This document shows positions 44,926-55,275 of a stretch of DNA of 64,000 nt, piece after piece. A program made the translations under genes and the position numbers. This DNA is from Streptococcus ruminantium (GTDB lineage Bacteria > Bacillota > Bacilli > Lactobacillales > Streptococcaceae), in contig NZ_AP018400.1 in NCBI RefSeq assembly GCF_003609975.1, forward strand, positions 221,501 to 285,500. The letters run 5' to 3'. The notes under the pieces were generated by a model. The model made no database searches and was not told the DNA's origin. It saw only the letters and a list, made by a program, of their open reading frames with translations. Numbering within the stretch: position 1 is the stretch's first letter; every line of letters starts with the position of its first letter.

Positions 44926-46410
44926 ATGACATTAGTTTATCAATCAACGCGCGATGCTAAAAATAGAGTTTCAGCAAGTCAGGCGATTTTGCAGGGGCTG
45001 GCAACGGACGGCGGACTTTTCACACCGATTTCCTTTCCAAAGGTGGATTTAGATTTTTCATTTCTGAAAGACGCCTCTTATCAGGAAGTGGCAAAGCTAA
45101 TTTTGTCGGCCTTCTTGGATGATTTCACAGCAGATGAGCTAGATTACTGTATCAACAATGCCTATGATATCAAGTTTGATACGCCAGTTGTTGCCCCGGT
45201 AGTCAAGTTAAAGGGACAATATAATCTGGAACTTTTTCATGGCTCAACTATTGCCTTTAAGGATATGGCCTTGTCAATCCTACCTTATTTGATGACAACG
45301 GCTGCAAAAAAACATGGTTTGGAAAATGAAATTGTTATTTTGACAGCGACATCTGGCGATACAGGTAAGGCGGCTATGGCAGGCTTTGCAGATGTGGCTG
45401 GTACGCAAATCATCGTCTTTTATCCACGCGATGGTGTGTCTAAGGTACAAGAATTGCAGATGACTACACAGGTGGGAGAAAATACACATGTAGTAGCCAT
45501 TGATGGAAACTTTGATGATGCCCAGACCAATGTTAAACAAATGTTCAACGATGAGGGACTCCGTGCAAAATTGGCTGCAAAAAAACTCCAGTTTTCATCC
45601 GCCAATTCTATGAATATCGGCCGTCTGGTGCCACAGATTGTTTACTATATCTACGCTTATGCCCAGCTAGTTAAGACTGGCGAGATTGAGGCAGGTGATA
45701 GGGTCAACTTCACCGTCCCAACAGGTAATTTCGGAAATATCTTGGCGGCTTACTATGCTAAACAAATCGGTCTGCCTGTCGGTAAGCTCATCTGTGCTTC
45801 AAACGATAACAATGTTTTGACGGACTTTTTTAAAACAGGTATTTACGATAAGAATCGTCCTTTCCGTGTGACGACTAGTCCATCCATGGACATCCTTGTA
45901 TCTTCTAATTTGGAGCGTTTGATTTTTCATCTCTTTGGAAATGATGCTGAAAAAACGACTGAGCTGATGGCAGCTCTGAATACTGCTGGACAGTATGACA
46001 TTCAAGGGGCTGACGCGGATAGTTTGTCTTTCTTTGCTGCTGCCTTTGCTACAGAAGAAGAAACAGCTGCGGAAATCAAACGAGTCTATGAAGAATCAGC
46101 CTATATTGAAGATCCACATACGGCCGTTGCCTCGTCCGTCTATAAACGGTACGTTGAACAGACAGGAGATCAGACTCCAACAATCATTGCCTCCACAGCC
46201 AGTCCTTATAAATTCCCAGTGGTTGTTGTGGAAGCTGTGGCTGGTCAATCGGGTCAATCAGATTTTGAAGCTCTTGCCAAATTACATGAAATTTCAGGTT
46301 TAGCCTTGCCACCAGCAGTGGACGGTTTGGAGACTGCATTCGTTCGCCACACGACAGTTGTTGCAGCTGAGCAGATGCAAGCAGAAGTGGAACGGTATTT
46401 GGGTGTTTAA
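44926..46410 (+). CDS. thrC: Threonine synthase
   Basis: A 494-residue PLP enzyme converting O-phosphohomoserine to threonine. Motifs: LFHGSTIAFKDMALSILPYL with the PLP lysine, LTATSGDTGKAAMAGF and NFTVPTGNFGNILAAYYAK. The length suits the long fungal/Gram-negative-like class. The ATG at 44926 follows GAGGGATACT; the frame opens four codons earlier. The homoserine genes are not adjacent. Confidence 0.94.
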   Translation: MTLVYQSTRDAKNRVSASQAILQGLATDGGLFTPISFPKVDLDFSFLKDASYQEVAKLILSAFLDDFTADELDYCINNAYDIKFDTPVVAPVVKLKGQYNLELFHGSTIAFKDMALSILPYLMTTAAKKHGLENEIVILTATSGDTGKAAMAGFADVAGTQIIVFYPRDGVSKVQELQMTTQVGENTHVVAIDGNFDDAQTNVKQMFNDEGLRAKLAAKKLQFSSANSMNIGRLVPQIVYYIYAYAQLVKTGEIEAGDRVNFTVPTGNFGNILAAYYAKQIGLPVGKLICASNDNNVLTDFFKTGIYDKNRPFRVTTSPSMDILVSSNLERLIFHLFGNDAEKTTELMAALNTAGQYDIQGADADSLSFFAAAFATEEETAAEIKRVYEESAYIEDPHTAVASSVYKRYVEQTGDQTPTIIASTASPYKFPVVVVEAVAGQSGQSDFEALAKLHEISGLALPPAVDGLETAFVRHTTVVAAEQMQAEVERYLGV

Positions 46411-46460
46411 ATCAGATTCCGATAAATTGGAAGTTGTATCAAGTATGATTTTTAAACTGA

Positions 46461-46492
46461 ACAAACTGCTCACGAGAGTAGTTTGTTTTATT
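46461..46492 (+). terminator. Terminator after thrC
   Basis: ACAAACTGCTC and GAGTAGTTTGT (11 bp, one wobble, 4-base loop) are followed by TTTTATTTTT. Confidence 0.8.
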
Positions 46493-46596
46493 TTTTAATT
46501 AAAATTCACAGATAATTCAAAGAATGATATAATAGGATACAGAAATAGTCGTTGCAACGAATTATTTTAAACAAAATAGTAGGATGAGGGATGGAT

Positions 46597-48360
46597 ATGA
46601 CAGATAAACAGGATCGTATATCTCGTGAGAAGAAAAAGGCCTTGTTGGGTCGTCTAAAAGAACAGATAAGACCCAAGATGTCAATAATGTATCTGGCTGC
46701 TTTTTTGGCTTGGATCCAGTTTTTGATGAGGATTATTTCTTTTTATCTGATTGCTCAAGGTGTTGCTGGTTTGTATGCTGGTAAGAACTTAGATATGTTC
46801 CGCTTTATGAGTTGGCTGGTGGGATTGAATGCCTTTGGTTTTGCAGTATCATTTCTAGCTAAAAAATTGCAGGGGGTAGGCTCTCAATATGCTAGAGATT
46901 CGTTGAAACAGACCTTTTTCCAAGCTCTAGTCACTCGAGATGGACAGTTTGCTTCTCAGGCAACGGCTGCTGATGTTTTCAATATTGCATCGCAGGGAAT
47001 AGATAGCCTAGATACGTATTATTCCTACTATTTGTCAATGGCTTTGCGAACTCGTCTCAACTGCTTGACAGTTCTCGGGTTGGTTTTTGCCATTTTTCCT
47101 CTGGGAGCTGTGATATTTATCCTAGCTTTACCTCTCGTTCCGGTATCAATCATGGCTATGCAGAAACGTTCCAGACGGATTATGAATCGTTACTGGGGTT
47201 CCTATATGGATGTGGGTAATCTCTTCTTGGATGATCTCAAAGGACTCAATACCCTCTACTCTTATCAAGCAGATGCCTTATATGAACGTTCCTTTAATGA
47301 ACAAGCAGAGGATTTCCGTGATGCGACTATGGAATTACTCGGTTTTCAATTGCAGTCCGTTGGTTATATGGATGCGGTCATGTACCTAGGAATTGGTCTG
47401 TCTGGTTTTGTGGCTGTCAACAGTCTAGCAGCAGGTAATCTATCACTCTTGAATATGATTTTCTTTATTCTCATTGCGACAGAGTTTTTTGCACCGATTC
47501 GTGAGCAAGGTTATGGTATGCACTTGGTTATGATGAATACCAAGATGGCGGATCGCATTTTTGGCTTTTTGGACAGCATAGTAGCCGAACAAGAGAATTG
47601 TCTTGGTCATCTATCTGCTTTTGATAAGTTAGAACTTGAAAATTTAACCTTTGCCTATGATGAAAAAAGAATTTTTGAGAATCTATCAATGACCATGACT
47701 GCTGGTCATATTTATGCGTTGGCAGGTGAGTCTGGTCAAGGGAAAACGACCTTGGCTCAGCTACTGTTGAAACGTTTAGTACCTAGCGAAGGACGGATTT
47801 TGCTGGGAAATCAAGATAGTACGAAACTTAGTCAAGCGGCTATTAATCAACAGGTGCTTTATGTATCTGGACAGTCATATTTGTTCAATCAGTCCATCTA
47901 TGACAATCTTCGTATGACTTGTAGTTGGACCAAAGAAGAGATATTGGGATGGATGGCAGAGCATGGTGTTTTACAGTTTGTTCATCAATTGCCAGAAGGT
48001 TTGGATACGCTAGTGGGTGAGGATGGAGCTTTCTTATCACCGGGTCAACGTCAACAAATTATCTGTGCTCGTGCAATTCTAGCTAAGCGTTCGCTCTATA
48101 TTTTTGATGAGGTGACATCAAGTGTAGATCAGGATAATGAAGCGGTAATTTATAGCCTGATTGAATTGGTATCTAAAGACGCCATCGTTATTGTGATTAC
48201 CCACAAAATGAAACAGGTCCAAGGAGCAAAGCAAGTTCTCTTCTTAGCTCAAGGAGAGAAGCCTAGAATTGGAGAGTCCGAACGTTTGTATGCGGAAAGT
48301 TCAGCTTATCGCTCTCTAGTGGATCAACAAAGAGAATTGGAGGAAGCGATCTATGGATAA
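46597..48360 (+). CDS. ABC exporter half (membrane domain plus ATPase), first of pair
   Basis: A 587-residue type IV ABC half-transporter. Membrane segments occupy about 30-320. The ATPase has Walker A ALAGESGQGKTTLAQ (about 376), a signature LSPGQRQQIICAR (about 480) and Walker B SLYIFDEVTSSVD. The ATG at 46597 is better spaced from GGATGAGGG than 46591. It overlaps its partner by 8 bp, so they form a heterodimer of the CydDC/multidrug type. First gene of a six-gene transport operon; substrate unknown. Confidence 0.88.
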   Translation: MTDKQDRISREKKKALLGRLKEQIRPKMSIMYLAAFLAWIQFLMRIISFYLIAQGVAGLYAGKNLDMFRFMSWLVGLNAFGFAVSFLAKKLQGVGSQYARDSLKQTFFQALVTRDGQFASQATAADVFNIASQGIDSLDTYYSYYLSMALRTRLNCLTVLGLVFAIFPLGAVIFILALPLVPVSIMAMQKRSRRIMNRYWGSYMDVGNLFLDDLKGLNTLYSYQADALYERSFNEQAEDFRDATMELLGFQLQSVGYMDAVMYLGIGLSGFVAVNSLAAGNLSLLNMIFFILIATEFFAPIREQGYGMHLVMMNTKMADRIFGFLDSIVAEQENCLGHLSAFDKLELENLTFAYDEKRIFENLSMTMTAGHIYALAGESGQGKTTLAQLLLKRLVPSEGRILLGNQDSTKLSQAAINQQVLYVSGQSYLFNQSIYDNLRMTCSWTKEEILGWMAEHGVLQFVHQLPEGLDTLVGEDGAFLSPGQRQQIICARAILAKRSLYIFDEVTSSVDQDNEAVIYSLIELVSKDAIVIVITHKMKQVQGAKQVLFLAQGEKPRIGESERLYAESSAYRSLVDQQRELEEAIYG

Positions 48361-50041
48361 GGAACAAGAACAATACTCAACTGGAATGCTCATTTTACGA
48401 CTTTTGAAATCGATGAAGCATCTCCTATCTTGGATTGGTCTGGCAGTTTGTTTTGCTGTTCTTGGACAGGTTGTGACAGTGGCAATTCCAGTTATTTTGG
48501 TTTCCCTAGCATTTGCTGGTCTTGCTGGGCAGAAAATTTCCATGATGTGGCTAGTCTTGCTCCTAGTCTTGGCTCTCCTACGAGGAGCCTTTCGCTATGG
48601 AGAACATTATTTTGGACACTACGTAGCTTTTCATACCTTAGCCACCTATCGTAAGACGGTATTTGCCAAATTACGCCGTCTAGCACCTGCTAAGTTGGAT
48701 AGACAGGATGGTGGTCAGCTACTCAAAATGATTAGTGAAGACATTGAGGCTTTGGAGGTCTTTTTTGCCCATACCCTCGCTCCTATTTGTACAGGAGTAT
48801 TAGCAGCAGTTGGCTTGGCTATCTATTTTGGTGTAGCCGACTGGAAATTAGCCCTTCTTGCTCTGCTAACATATGTTTTTTTAGCTATTTTTATTCCAGT
48901 TTGGTTTGCCAAGGGATTGGAATCTTTACTTTATCAACAAAGTATGAGTCGTAAACAGTACGTTTCTTACTTTATCGAAGGTTTGAAGGGGATGAAAGAC
49001 TTGCTCCAGTTTCAGCAAACAGAACAACATTTTTCGGTCTTAGCTACTAAGAGTCAGCAGGTCAATCAGCAAGAGCGGGAGGTAGCGCAGACCAACTTTA
49101 TGCAATACACACTATCTTTTTTGGTAGTAGGACTGTCGGTTTTAGGTTTTGCAGGACTTATATTTGACTTGGTGGGAAGAGGTCAGTTGGACTTAGGTAG
49201 AGGGGTGGAACTTCTCTTGGCTTTTACGAGTTCTTTTGCCCCTTTCTTGGAACTTAGTCGGCTCCCACTTGGTTTTAAGCGAGCTATGAATGCAGGGCGT
49301 CATGTTTATGGGCTGCTGGATGAACCTGAAGCTGAGCAGACGGGGCAGCAAGTTTCGGTGACGGTGGATGAAATTGTGATCTCCGACTTGGATTTTGACT
49401 ACGATGAGCGTGAGACAGGCCTTTTTCGAGAGCTGTCTGTAATTTTTTGCCAGCCAGGAATTATTGGTCTGGTTGGCAAATCTGGAGCAGGAAAATCAAC
49501 GCTGATGAAACTCATCATGCGCTGGTATGATTGGCAATCAGGCCAGATTTGCTTATCGGGAATAGATAGTCGTCAAATAGACAAGCGACACTTACAAGGT
49601 TCCTTTGCCTACGTGCCACAAGTGCCACAGATTTTTAAACAAACTATTCGGGAAAATCTTATCTTGGGTCGAACAGATGTGTCGGATGAGGAAATCTTGG
49701 AACTGGCTGAAAAATGTTATATGAAGGAACGTATTTTGGCGGCACCACAAGGCTTGGATACGGTGGTTCAATCGGCTGGGGATTTTTCTGCCGGTGAGGG
49801 TCAGCGATTGGAACTTATGCGAGCTCTTTTAAAAGGAGCGGATTGTTATATTTTTGACGAGCCAACCAGTAACCTAGATTCCTTGAACGAGGCACGTTTT
49901 ATCCAGTTAATCAAGGAATATTGTGAGGGCATGGTATTCTTGATTTCTCATAGAAGTTCAACCATGGCTTGTGCGGATCATATCTTGCGCTTGGAAGATG
50001 GACAGTTATTCTCGTCAAAAGAGGAAATGGTGTGTCGTTAA
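48353..50041 (+). CDS. ABC exporter half, second of pair
   Basis: A 562-residue half-transporter: membrane segments to about 310, Walker A GLVGKSGAGKSTLMK (about 375), a degenerate signature DFSAGEGQRLELMR in place of LSGGQ, and Walker B CYIFDEPTSNLDS. One weak signature is common in asymmetric heterodimers. GAGGAAGCGATCT, inside the upstream gene, is the ribosome site. Confidence 0.88.
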   Translation: MDKEQEQYSTGMLILRLLKSMKHLLSWIGLAVCFAVLGQVVTVAIPVILVSLAFAGLAGQKISMMWLVLLLVLALLRGAFRYGEHYFGHYVAFHTLATYRKTVFAKLRRLAPAKLDRQDGGQLLKMISEDIEALEVFFAHTLAPICTGVLAAVGLAIYFGVADWKLALLALLTYVFLAIFIPVWFAKGLESLLYQQSMSRKQYVSYFIEGLKGMKDLLQFQQTEQHFSVLATKSQQVNQQEREVAQTNFMQYTLSFLVVGLSVLGFAGLIFDLVGRGQLDLGRGVELLLAFTSSFAPFLELSRLPLGFKRAMNAGRHVYGLLDEPEAEQTGQQVSVTVDEIVISDLDFDYDERETGLFRELSVIFCQPGIIGLVGKSGAGKSTLMKLIMRWYDWQSGQICLSGIDSRQIDKRHLQGSFAYVPQVPQIFKQTIRENLILGRTDVSDEEILELAEKCYMKERILAAPQGLDTVVQSAGDFSAGEGQRLELMRALLKGADCYIFDEPTSNLDSLNEARFIQLIKEYCEGMVFLISHRSSTMACADHILRLEDGQLFSSKEEMVCR

Positions 50042-50255
50042 TTTGACCTGATAAGAAAAATCTTTTTTAAATATTTTTAGTTTGCACTTTAACACAGGGG
50101 AGGGATAGGAGAGTTCTTGTATTTTTTAACAGGACTTTATCTGCTTCATTTTCCCGCCTTCGATACCCCGCTTTTTCATTTCTTAACGATGACTTTTCTG
50201 ACGTGACAGTCGAAACTAGTTTAATTGTATAGAGTATTTGGTAAAGGAAAGATAT

Positions 50256-50849
50256 ATGAACAAGTTAAAAGTAAAAGATTTGATGGTAACAGGGGCATTT
50301 TCCGCCCTCTACTTTGTTTGTGTTGGTTTAGGAACCTTGCTAAGTCTAGTTTTTGACCAAACAGGTAATATGATGTATGCTCCTGCTGGAGCTGCCCTTT
50401 TGGCGGGGCCAGTCTATATGTTATTGGTAGCTAAGGTTAATAAGTTTGGAGCCATTAGTTTGGTCGGAGCTGTAATGGCAACCTTTTTCTTCCTGTCTGG
50501 CTATATGACTGCTGCTTTTTTACCTAGTTTGACTTTTGGTTTACTAGCTGAATTGGTGGCAAAATGCGGACACTACAAACAGAGATGGAGCAACCTTCTA
50601 AGCTATATCATTTTCTCCTTTGGTAATTTAGGTCCGATTTTTCTCATGTGGTTTATGAGAGAAGCTTATGAGGCCAATCTCTTAGCACGTGGGAAATCTG
50701 CTGAGTATGTGGCCCGTGTGATGTTAGATTTTACCCCGGCAAATGCCCTCTGGTTATCCACTACGATTGTTTTAACTGCGGTTGTTGGTGGTCTATTCGG
50801 TCAGTATCTCCTCCAACGCTATTTCAAGCAATCAGGTCTGGTATCATGA
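50256..50849 (+). CDS. ECF transporter S component, Trep_Strep (TIGR02185-like) family
   Basis: A 197-residue protein with about six membrane segments (MVTGAFSALYFVCVGLG, APAGAALLAGPVYMLLVAK). The Trep_Strep/MptD-type S components have this opening and size and bind the substrate for an ECF transporter; the ligand is not known. The ATG at 50256 follows AAAGGAAAG. It overlaps the T-component gene by ATGA. Confidence 0.82.
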   Translation: MNKLKVKDLMVTGAFSALYFVCVGLGTLLSLVFDQTGNMMYAPAGAALLAGPVYMLLVAKVNKFGAISLVGAVMATFFFLSGYMTAAFLPSLTFGLLAELVAKCGHYKQRWSNLLSYIIFSFGNLGPIFLMWFMREAYEANLLARGKSAEYVARVMLDFTPANALWLSTTIVLTAVVGGLFGQYLLQRYFKQSGLVS

Positions 50850-51505
50850 AACTAGATGCTCGTACCAAAATCATATTGGTCATTTTTGCTAGTTTTACCT
50901 ATAGTATGCGTTTGACCATCTTAGTAAATACCTTGCTGGTCCTTGGATTTAGCCTACTTTTCTGGTTTTCAGGAAAGAAAAAAATAGCAGTTATCAGTCC
51001 AATAACTTATATTAGCTTGTGGAATCTATCCTATCTACCTTTTTTACCAGCTTGGTTGGCGCACTTGTTGGTGGTATTGACATATATATGGCCTCCCCTC
51101 TTAGCCGGTCATCTGCTTTTGATGACCACCAGTAGTTATGAACTTATCCATGGCTTACGAAAGTGGCATTTGCCTGAGGTTTTTCTTTTAACACTAGGAG
51201 TCATGTTTCGTTTTCTACCAGCCATTAAGCAAGATGCTCGTATCATTCATGCTTCCTTGAGGAGTAGGGGAATTTTTTTGCGAAAAAGGGATATTTTTTA
51301 CCGTCCCCATCAATACCTAGAATACTTCTTTGTCCCTTTGATGATGTCACTGTTGCGAACGGCTCAGGAACTTACTATAGCCAGTCTTACCAAAGGTTTG
51401 GCGATGTCTAGAAAGCCACACGAGTTTGTCACATCATCTTGGACTGTGCTAGATTGGAGTCTTTGCCTATGTTGTCTCGGTTTTCTTATTCTTGTCCGGC
51501 TCTAA
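50846..51505 (+). CDS. ECF transporter T component (EcfT)
   Basis: A 219-residue membrane protein (MKLDARTKIILVIFASF opening, four to five segments) with the coupling-helix region SLRSRGIFLRKRD and a second Arg/Lys helix near GLAMSRKPHEF. EcfT links S component and ATPases. It is embedded between S and A genes with overlapping ends, a dedicated (group I) ECF arrangement. Confidence 0.85.
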   Translation: MKLDARTKIILVIFASFTYSMRLTILVNTLLVLGFSLLFWFSGKKKIAVISPITYISLWNLSYLPFLPAWLAHLLVVLTYIWPPLLAGHLLLMTTSSYELIHGLRKWHLPEVFLLTLGVMFRFLPAIKQDARIIHASLRSRGIFLRKRDIFYRPHQYLEYFFVPLMMSLLRTAQELTIASLTKGLAMSRKPHEFVTSSWTVLDWSLCLCCLGFLILVRL

Positions 51506-52902
51506 CTGTGAGGAATCTGGAATTGACCTATCCAGGTTCTTGCAAATCTGCTCTGTCTATTTCTGAATTGACCATTCCAAAAGGAGAATGTGTTGTCTTA
51601 TGTGGTCAGAGCGGATCTGGGAAGTCCAGTTTTCTAAAAGTGCTGAATGGTTTGGTACCTGAATATTCTCCAGCAACCCTGTCCGGTCAAATCACCTTAA
51701 ACCAAACTCCGCTCGGTCAATTGGGAGTGGAAGAACTCTCCTATCATGTGGCTTCGGTTTTTCAAAATCCTTCTACTCAGTTCTTTCATAGTCATGTCCT
51801 TCAGGAGTTGGTGTTTCCCTGTGAAAATCAGGGGATGGCTAGGGCAGATATTGAGAAGCGATTGGCTTGGGTCAATCGCCTATTTCAGCTAGAATCTTTT
51901 TATACCCGAAAAATTTCTAGCCTATCGGGTGGTCAACAGCAGCGTTTAGCCTTGGCTGTCGCAGCTATGCAAGGGGCGGATTTATTGGTTTTAGATGAGC
52001 CGACCGCCAATCTGGATAAAGCAGGCATCGCCATGGTTCAGGAAGCCTTACAGGCATTGAAAGAGCAAGGAAAAACGATTATGATTGCGGAGCATCGATT
52101 GTCCTATTTGAACCAATTAGCGGATCGCTATTTGTATTTTCATGATGGTTGCTTGGCTTTGGATATGAGGGGAGAGGAGTTTCTGTCCCAGTCAGATGAA
52201 GAGAGACAGAAACGCGGATTACGTCGTCTTATGCCAACTACTTTTCGTTGGGAGACACCAATACAGTCTAGTCAGAGTCGTTCAGTGGGCATTGGCTTGT
52301 CCATCCAGCAATTATCTGTCCGACAAGGACAAAAAGAGTTATTCTACATTGAACAGTTGGAGATGACTGCAGGTCAGATAGTTGGTTTGATCGGCCCAAA
52401 TGGTTCGGGGAAAACGAGCTTGGCTCGTTATCTGGTTGGGCTCCTTGAAGAGAAATCATCTACGATTAAGTGGCAGGGTCAAGCCTTAACCGCTCACCAA
52501 AGGTTGGAGAAGACATCCTTGGTCATGCAGGATGTTCGACTTCAGCTTTTTGCAGAAAGCGTAGACCGAGAGCTTATGCTCGGAAAGAAGGTCCGGTCTA
52601 TTGATGAAAACTTGGTGACTCGATTTGGTTTGGTTGATTTGCTGGATAGACACCCAGTAAGTTTATCAGGTGGTGAGCAGCAACGAGTTATGTTAGTTGC
52701 CAGCTTATTGGCGGATAAAGATATTTTTATTTTTGATGAACCAACCAGTGGATTGGATTTAAAACAGATGGAACAAGTAGCTCAGGCCTTGTTGGACTTG
52801 AAAAAAGAAAATACGCTGGTCTTGCTTATTTCTCATGATGAGGAATTATTGGAGTTAGTTTGTGATAAAATAGTGGATATTAAACAGTTGAAGTCTAGAT
52901 AA
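51469..52902 (+). CDS. ECF transporter fused double ATPase (EcfA1A2)
   Basis: A 477-residue protein with two ABC domains in tandem. Domain 1: Walker A CGQSGSGKSS, signature LSGGQQQRLAL, Walker B LLVLDEPTANLD. Domain 2: Walker A GPNGSGKTS, signature LSGGEQQRVML, Walker B IFIFDEPTSGLD. Both sites look complete. The start at 51469 lies 37 bp inside ecfT, with TTGGAG upstream; the longer frame begins at 51439. Confidence 0.87.
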   Translation: MLSRFSYSCPALTVRNLELTYPGSCKSALSISELTIPKGECVVLCGQSGSGKSSFLKVLNGLVPEYSPATLSGQITLNQTPLGQLGVEELSYHVASVFQNPSTQFFHSHVLQELVFPCENQGMARADIEKRLAWVNRLFQLESFYTRKISSLSGGQQQRLALAVAAMQGADLLVLDEPTANLDKAGIAMVQEALQALKEQGKTIMIAEHRLSYLNQLADRYLYFHDGCLALDMRGEEFLSQSDEERQKRGLRRLMPTTFRWETPIQSSQSRSVGIGLSIQQLSVRQGQKELFYIEQLEMTAGQIVGLIGPNGSGKTSLARYLVGLLEEKSSTIKWQGQALTAHQRLEKTSLVMQDVRLQLFAESVDRELMLGKKVRSIDENLVTRFGLVDLLDRHPVSLSGGEQQRVMLVASLLADKDIFIFDEPTSGLDLKQMEQVAQALLDLKKENTLVLLISHDEELLELVCDKIVDIKQLKSR

Positions 52903-54170
52903 TGAAAAAACAAACCTACAAAGAAATTTTAACGATTGCCTTGCCGAGTATGGCTGAAAATATTCTTCAGACATCTATGGGAATGGCAGATTCCTATCTG
53001 GTCGCTATTTTAGGGACAGTTGCTTTATCAGGAGTTGCTCTTGCCAATAATATTCTTGCTGTTTATCAAGCGGTTTTTATTGCCCTAGCAGCGGCTGTGT
53101 CCTCTTGCTTGGCTCGGACTGTGGGGCAAAATAAGCTGGAAGAGGTCGGACGTGTTATTGGCGAGAGTTTGAAGGTGACACTATTTATCAGCCTTTTGCT
53201 AGGTCTTCTGTCAATTCTTGCTGGTCCCAGTCTGCTTGCAATCTTGGGAGCAGATCTTGAGGTGGGACGGACTGGCGGTCTTTACTTGATATTGGTCGGT
53301 GGAGGCATTGTTTTCCTTGCCTTGTCAACCACTCTTAGTGCTATTCTGCGGTCGTTAGGTCAACCTCGCCTGCCTATGTATATTGGTTTGTTGACGAATC
53401 TTCTTAATATTCTCCTATCGGCTGTCTCAGTTTTTATTTTCCATGCAGGTGTAGCAGGAGTTGCTATTGGGACAATTCTATCACGATTGCTTGCCTGTTT
53501 ACTTCTTTGGATGCGGTTGCCAGTCTTTCCAACAGACTGGACCTGGTCCATAGATAGAACATTACTAGAACTTGCCTTACCTGCAACCAGTGAACGCTTG
53601 ATGATGCGAGCAGGAGATGTGATGGTTGTGTCTCTCATCACCAGCTTGGGAACAACTGTTTTAGCGGGAAATGCTATTGGAGAAACCTTGACTCAATTTA
53701 ATTATATGCCTGCTTTGGGGGTTGCTACTGCAACTCTTATCTTGGTAGCCCGGCACAGAGAGGACAAAGAGACGATTCATCATATTTATCGAACCAGTCT
53801 CAGTCTAGCCCTTGTTTTAATGTTTTTAATAGCTGGGTTAATTTACCTAGTCGGTCCCTCTTTGATTGGATTTTATACCAAGAATAGTCAGGTTAGTCTA
53901 GTTAGCCAAACGGTCTTATTATATTCCTTTCTGGGAGTTCCTTTCACTGCAGGCACTCTTATTTTAACTGCTCTTTGGCAAGGTCTTGGAAATGCACGTC
54001 TTCCTTTTTATTCAACTAGCTGTGGAATGTGGTTGATCAGAATTGGTATAGCTTATATCTTAATGACAGTTTTTCAGATTGGATTTCATGCCATCTGGAT
54101 AGGGACCAATTTAGATAATGCTTTTCGAGCAGGATTTTTATATTTTCGATATAGGCGAAAAAATAGATAA
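52902..54170 (+). CDS. MATE-family multidrug/sodium antiporter
   Basis: A 422-residue protein with about 12 membrane segments and the MATE opening ILTIALPSMAENILQTSMGMADSY (two-fold repeat). It overlaps the EcfA gene by one base (TAATG), so it is co-translated. MATE pumps export cations and drugs using sodium or proton gradients. Its place in one operon with an ECF importer and an ABC exporter pair is notable. Confidence 0.9.
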   Translation: MKKQTYKEILTIALPSMAENILQTSMGMADSYLVAILGTVALSGVALANNILAVYQAVFIALAAAVSSCLARTVGQNKLEEVGRVIGESLKVTLFISLLLGLLSILAGPSLLAILGADLEVGRTGGLYLILVGGGIVFLALSTTLSAILRSLGQPRLPMYIGLLTNLLNILLSAVSVFIFHAGVAGVAIGTILSRLLACLLLWMRLPVFPTDWTWSIDRTLLELALPATSERLMMRAGDVMVVSLITSLGTTVLAGNAIGETLTQFNYMPALGVATATLILVARHREDKETIHHIYRTSLSLALVLMFLIAGLIYLVGPSLIGFYTKNSQVSLVSQTVLLYSFLGVPFTAGTLILTALWQGLGNARLPFYSTSCGMWLIRIGIAYILMTVFQIGFHAIWIGTNLDNAFRAGFLYFRYRRKNR

Positions 54171-54258
54171 TGGATTTAGTTTTCTTTAAGTTACAGGTTG
54201 TATACTATACCCAAGCTAGAGATAGCGAACAATTTTCTTTTTCATAATAAATCTCCTA

Positions 54259-54290
54259 GAAAACAGTTGGTTGCGGCCAACTGTTTTCGT
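54259..54290 (+). terminator. Terminator after the transport operon
   Basis: GAAAACAGTTGG and CCAACTGTTTTC form a perfect 12-bp stem with a six-base loop; the T-run after it is weak. Confidence 0.75.
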
Positions 54291-54347
54291 GTCTTCTATT
54301 CTTTTGTAAAAATGGTATAATAGAATTGATTGTATAAGGAGAAGATT

Positions 54348-55274
54348 ATGACAGCAGTAGGAAAATCGACAGGAAAGATTATTTTAATGGGGGAGCATTC
54401 GGTGGTCTATGGACAGCCGGCTATTGCTATGCCTTTTTCTGCTGTGGAGATTACTGCAAGGGTCACTGCTCAAGGAGATGCTCTGAGCGTTACCTGTGAC
54501 TTTTACAAGGGCCTGGTTCATAAGATGCCCAAAATTTGGGAAGGGCTTAAGCATGCCATTCGTTTTTCTCTCTACCGTATTGGAGCACCGACAGATCCGG
54601 CGATTCATATTGAAATCACCTCAACGATTCCAGCGGAGCGAGGAATGGGTTCCAGTGCAGCGGTAGCTGTTGCGGTTGCCCGTGCCCTCTTTGCTTATTA
54701 TAAAAAAGAACTGATGGACAGCGAATTATGGGATATTGTCCAGTCGTCGGAAAAGATTGCGCATGGGAATCCCTCAGGCATTGATGCAGCAACAACTAGC
54801 GGAAACTCTCCTATCTTTTTTATCAAACATCAATCCATCGAGCCTCTCCATCTTCATCTCCACGCATACTTAGTTGTGGCGGATACGGGAGTGACTGGTA
54901 ATACCCTAGAAGCAATTTCAGATGTCGCAGTTTTATTGAAGGAAAAGCCAGAGGCCATACAGTTGATTGACGAATTGGGGAGCTTAGCTAAAGATGCCAA
55001 AGAGGCTTTGGCCAAAGATCAAGCAGAGCTTCTAGGTAGAAAAATGAGTCGAGCCCATGTGCTTTTACAAGAATTAGGTGTGTCTGATCCCAGCCTGGAT
55101 CAACTAGTGACTCTGGCTCAACAAGCAGGTGCGCTCGGTGCTAAATTAACAGGTGGTGGACGTGGCGGCTGTATGATTGCTCTTGCTAGGACAATAGAAG
55201 ATGCTCAGTTTATTGTTCAAGCTTTGTCACAAGCAGGTGCACGCCAGACATGGATACAATATTTAGGAGAATAA
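54348..55274 (+). CDS. mvk: Mevalonate kinase
   Basis: A 308-residue GHMP kinase: KIILMGEHSVVYG, the ATP loop IPAERGMGSSAAVAVAVAR and the C-terminal AGALGAKLTGGGRGGCM. It phosphorylates mevalonate, first step of this operon. The start at 54348 follows TAAGGAGAAGATT; a TATAAT at 54316 is the probable -10. It is followed one base later by mvaD. Confidence 0.94.
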   Translation: MTAVGKSTGKIILMGEHSVVYGQPAIAMPFSAVEITARVTAQGDALSVTCDFYKGLVHKMPKIWEGLKHAIRFSLYRIGAPTDPAIHIEITSTIPAERGMGSSAAVAVAVARALFAYYKKELMDSELWDIVQSSEKIAHGNPSGIDAATTSGNSPIFFIKHQSIEPLHLHLHAYLVVADTGVTGNTLEAISDVAVLLKEKPEAIQLIDELGSLAKDAKEALAKDQAELLGRKMSRAHVLLQELGVSDPSLDQLVTLAQQAGALGAKLTGGGRGGCMIALARTIEDAQFIVQALSQAGARQTWIQYLGE

Positions 55275-55275
55275 G

